Of a stretch of DNA of 64,000 nt, positions 62,379 through 64,000 are shown in pieces (the first letter of the stretch is position 1; each line of letters opens with the position of its first letter). The DNA comes from Bacilli bacterium. Lineage in GTDB: Bacteria; Bacillota_I; Bacilli_A; RFN20; CAG-826. The DNA lies in the NCBI GenBank assembly GCA_016302065.1, contig JAEDOI010000001.1, positions 1-64,000 on the forward strand, read 5' to 3'. A program made the position numbers and the translations under genes. The notes under the pieces were generated by a model. That model had not been told where the DNA came from and did no database searches. It saw nothing but the letters and a program-made list of their open reading frames with translations.

Positions 62379-63665
62379 ACCCACTTTTTTATAAATTTCT
62401 TCAACATTTTGATAATAAAAATCAAAATTCTTAAATGATTCAATCGTTTCTAAAGAGAATAAAGAATTTAGTTCTTTATTCTTTTTTAAAAGAACAAAGA
62501 AATCAATGTTATTTTCGTATGCTTCATAAGCAATTGGTTGAATTAAATCATAAGCATATTCTCTAGTATATCCTTTATTAATTAGCTCAGTTAATACTCG
62601 CTGAGAATAAATAATATTATTTGTTAAAGATATGTTTTTAAGCATATTTTCTGGATAGATAATAAGTGTAGAAATTATTTTTGTCATTCTTGTAATCATG
62701 TATTCAATTAAAGTAATACCATCTGCTAAAGATACTCTTTCTACGCATGAATGACTTATATCTCTTTCGTGAAATAAAGCCATATCTTCATAAATAGAAG
62801 CCATATATCCTCTTAAAATACGGGCACATCCACAAATATTTTCACTTCCAATAGGATTATGTTTATGAGGCATAGCTGAAGATCCTTTTTGATTTTTAGA
62901 AAAATATTCACTTACTTCATGAACCTCAGTTCTAGCTAAATTTCTAATCTCTAATCCGATTTTTTCTAATAAACCTCCAATTAAAGCAATTGTAGAAATA
63001 TAATAGGCATGTCTATCTCTTTGAAGTACTTGGGTTGAAATATTTGCTTCATTTATTCCTAATTCTTTACAAATAAAAGATTGAGCTTCTAAAGGAAGAT
63101 AAATGCTAGTTCCTATAGCTCCAGAAATTTTTCCAGTTTCTATATCTTGCCTTGCTTCACTAAATCTTTTTAAATCTCTATTTAATTCATCATAGTATAG
63201 AGCCCATTTAAGACCAAAAAAAGTAATATCAGCATGAATTCCATGAGTTCTTCCAATACAAGGTGTCTTTTTATACATTAAAGCTTCTTCTTTTAAAACT
63301 TCTTTTAACTTTAAAAGTTTATTATAGATAATATCGTTTGCTTCTTTATATATTTTTGCACTGGCTGTATCTACAACATCAGTAGAAGTTAATCCATAAT
63401 GAATCCATCTTTTTTCTTCTCCTAAATAAGAAGAAACATTTCTAGTAAAAGCAATTACATCATGTTTTGTTTCTTTTTCAATTTCTAATATTCCATCTAA
63501 ATCAAAAGAAGCATTACTTTTAATTTTTTCATATTCATCTTTTGATATTTTATTAATTGAATATAAATAATCAACAAGAGCTAGTTCGACATCTAAATAT
63601 TTTCTAAATTTGTTGTTTAAAGAAAATATTTCTTTCATTTCTTTGCTAGAATATCTATCAATCAT
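62373..63665 (-). CDS. purB: Adenylosuccinate lyase
   Basis: A 430-residue enzyme of purine synthesis, acting on SAICAR and adenylosuccinate. It has RYSSKEMKEIFS at the N-terminus, GLTSTDVVDTA, GRTHGIHADITFFGLK and the fumarase/aspartase-superfamily signature GSSAMPHKHNPI. The start lies 8 bp inside the end of purA, so the two are translated together; GAGGA is upstream within purA. Confidence 0.95.
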   Translation of the reverse strand: MIDRYSSKEMKEIFSLNNKFRKYLDVELALVDYLYSINKISKDEYEKIKSNASFDLDGILEIEKETKHDVIAFTRNVSSYLGEEKRWIHYGLTSTDVVDTASAKIYKEANDIIYNKLLKLKEVLKEEALMYKKTPCIGRTHGIHADITFFGLKWALYYDELNRDLKRFSEARQDIETGKISGAIGTSIYLPLEAQSFICKELGINEANISTQVLQRDRHAYYISTIALIGGLLEKIGLEIRNLARTEVHEVSEYFSKNQKGSSAMPHKHNPIGSENICGCARILRGYMASIYEDMALFHERDISHSCVERVSLADGITLIEYMITRMTKIISTLIIYPENMLKNISLTNNIIYSQRVLTELINKGYTREYAYDLIQPIAYEAYENNIDFFVLLKKNKELNSLFSLETIESFKNFDFYYQNVEEIYKKVGL

Positions 63666-64000
63666 TGAAAATATCCTCTTTTATAATAGTAGCATCTCTA
63701 TCTGGTCCAACACTAATGAAAGCAACTTTGCAATTACAATATTCTTCAATAAAGCTTATATATTCTTTTGTTTCTTTTGGTAAAGAAGCGTAATCTTTAA
63801 TCTTAGATATATCTTCTTTCCAAGGTTTCATCTCCTTATAAATTGGTTTACATCTATTAAGTTCACTAATTGTTGAAGGAATATAATCAATAATTTTTCC
63901 ATCTAATTCATAGTGTGTACAAATTTTAAGTGGTGAAATGTTAGTTAAAACATCAAGAAGCATTAATGATAGATAATTAGTTCCCGATATTTCAATTGCA
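63658..64000 (-). CDS. purA: Adenylosuccinate synthetase, C-terminal part
   Basis: The frame enters from the right edge and is open to 64000, so only the last ~113 residues are here. It reads SGTNYLSLMLLDVLTNISPLKICTHY, equivalent to the conserved PurA region before ...CTxYxxxG, and ends with ISVGPDRDATI (family SVGPxRxxTI). It makes adenylosuccinate from IMP, aspartate and GTP, the step just before PurB. An ATG at 63963 is internal, not the start. Confidence 0.92.
   Translation of the reverse strand, partial: AIEISGTNYLSLMLLDVLTNISPLKICTHYELDGKIIDYIPSTISELNRCKPIYKEMKPWKEDISKIKDYASLPKETKEYISFIEEYCNCKVAFISVGPDRDATIIKEDIFND

Overview
The window is AT-rich, gene-dense and bacterial. It uses the standard code: TGA ends several genes and Trp is TGG throughout. 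Strong AAGGAGG-type Shine-Dalgarno sites, lipobox lipoproteins, Gram-positive nucleoside (BMP) and oligopeptide (Opp) transporters, DegV/FakB, YebC and the rplM-rpsI pair fit a low-GC member of the Bacillota/Bacilli. Several oversized, lysine-rich proteins and the small sugar-scavenging gene set suggest an uncultured gut lineage near Erysipelotrichia, RF39 or Acholeplasma. That placement is inference; no rRNA is present.

Layout. 1-11.8 kb: a surface Ig-like protein followed by a rhamnose-glycan cluster (two GH78 alpha-L-rhamnosidases, rhaD, rhaB, a CUT1-type sugar ABC ATPase and an RpiB/LacAB-type isomerase, but no rhaA). 11.8-20.8 kb: single genes (kinase-like protein, nucleoside phosphorylase, FakB-type DegV protein, HAD phosphatase, tRNA-Ala, a large repeat lipoprotein, EamA and PAP2 proteins). 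20.9-26.1 kb: a BMP-type nucleoside ABC operon on the minus strand, preceded by what I read as a guanine-class riboswitch with unusual loops. 26.2-30 kb: HAD, MFS, GDPD and 5-formyl-THF cyclo-ligase. 30.2-39.6 kb: an oppABCDF operon whose C, D and F subunits carry large insertions. 39.7-51.1 kb: metallophosphoesterase, membrane proteins, a surface-protein gene split by a 19-bp duplication, tRNA-Leu, dxs, an SDR protein and a DUF2188 protein. 51.2-54.9 kb: tRNA-Asp and tRNA-Phe, recombinase debris, then a small accessory island (XRE regulator, ImmA-like protease, DUF4417, DUF6883-like toxin candidate, DUF4926-like immunity candidate). 55-64 kb: housekeeping genes (cysE, yebC, galU, DUF362, rplM-rpsI, tRNA-Ile/Val/Thr, a methyltransferase-like gene, upp, purB and the end of purA).

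Genes working together. Rhamnosides are probably cleaved inside the cell, since neither GH78 enzyme has a signal peptide. Rhamnulose would then be phosphorylated by RhaB and split by RhaD; the rhamnose-to-rhamnulose isomerase step is not accounted for. The riboswitch would tie purine-nucleoside uptake to guanine, alongside upp, purA and purB.

Most notable: the variant riboswitch; ABC ATPases interrupted by long coiled coils; the OppC extracytoplasmic insert; the frameshifting 19-bp duplication; the DUF4417/DUF6883/DUF4926 island with its coupled 15-residue leader ORF and structured leader; and a recurrent leaderless-gene arrangement in which a -10 box ends 6-9 nt before the start codon. All family calls come from reading motifs by eye; no database search was run.
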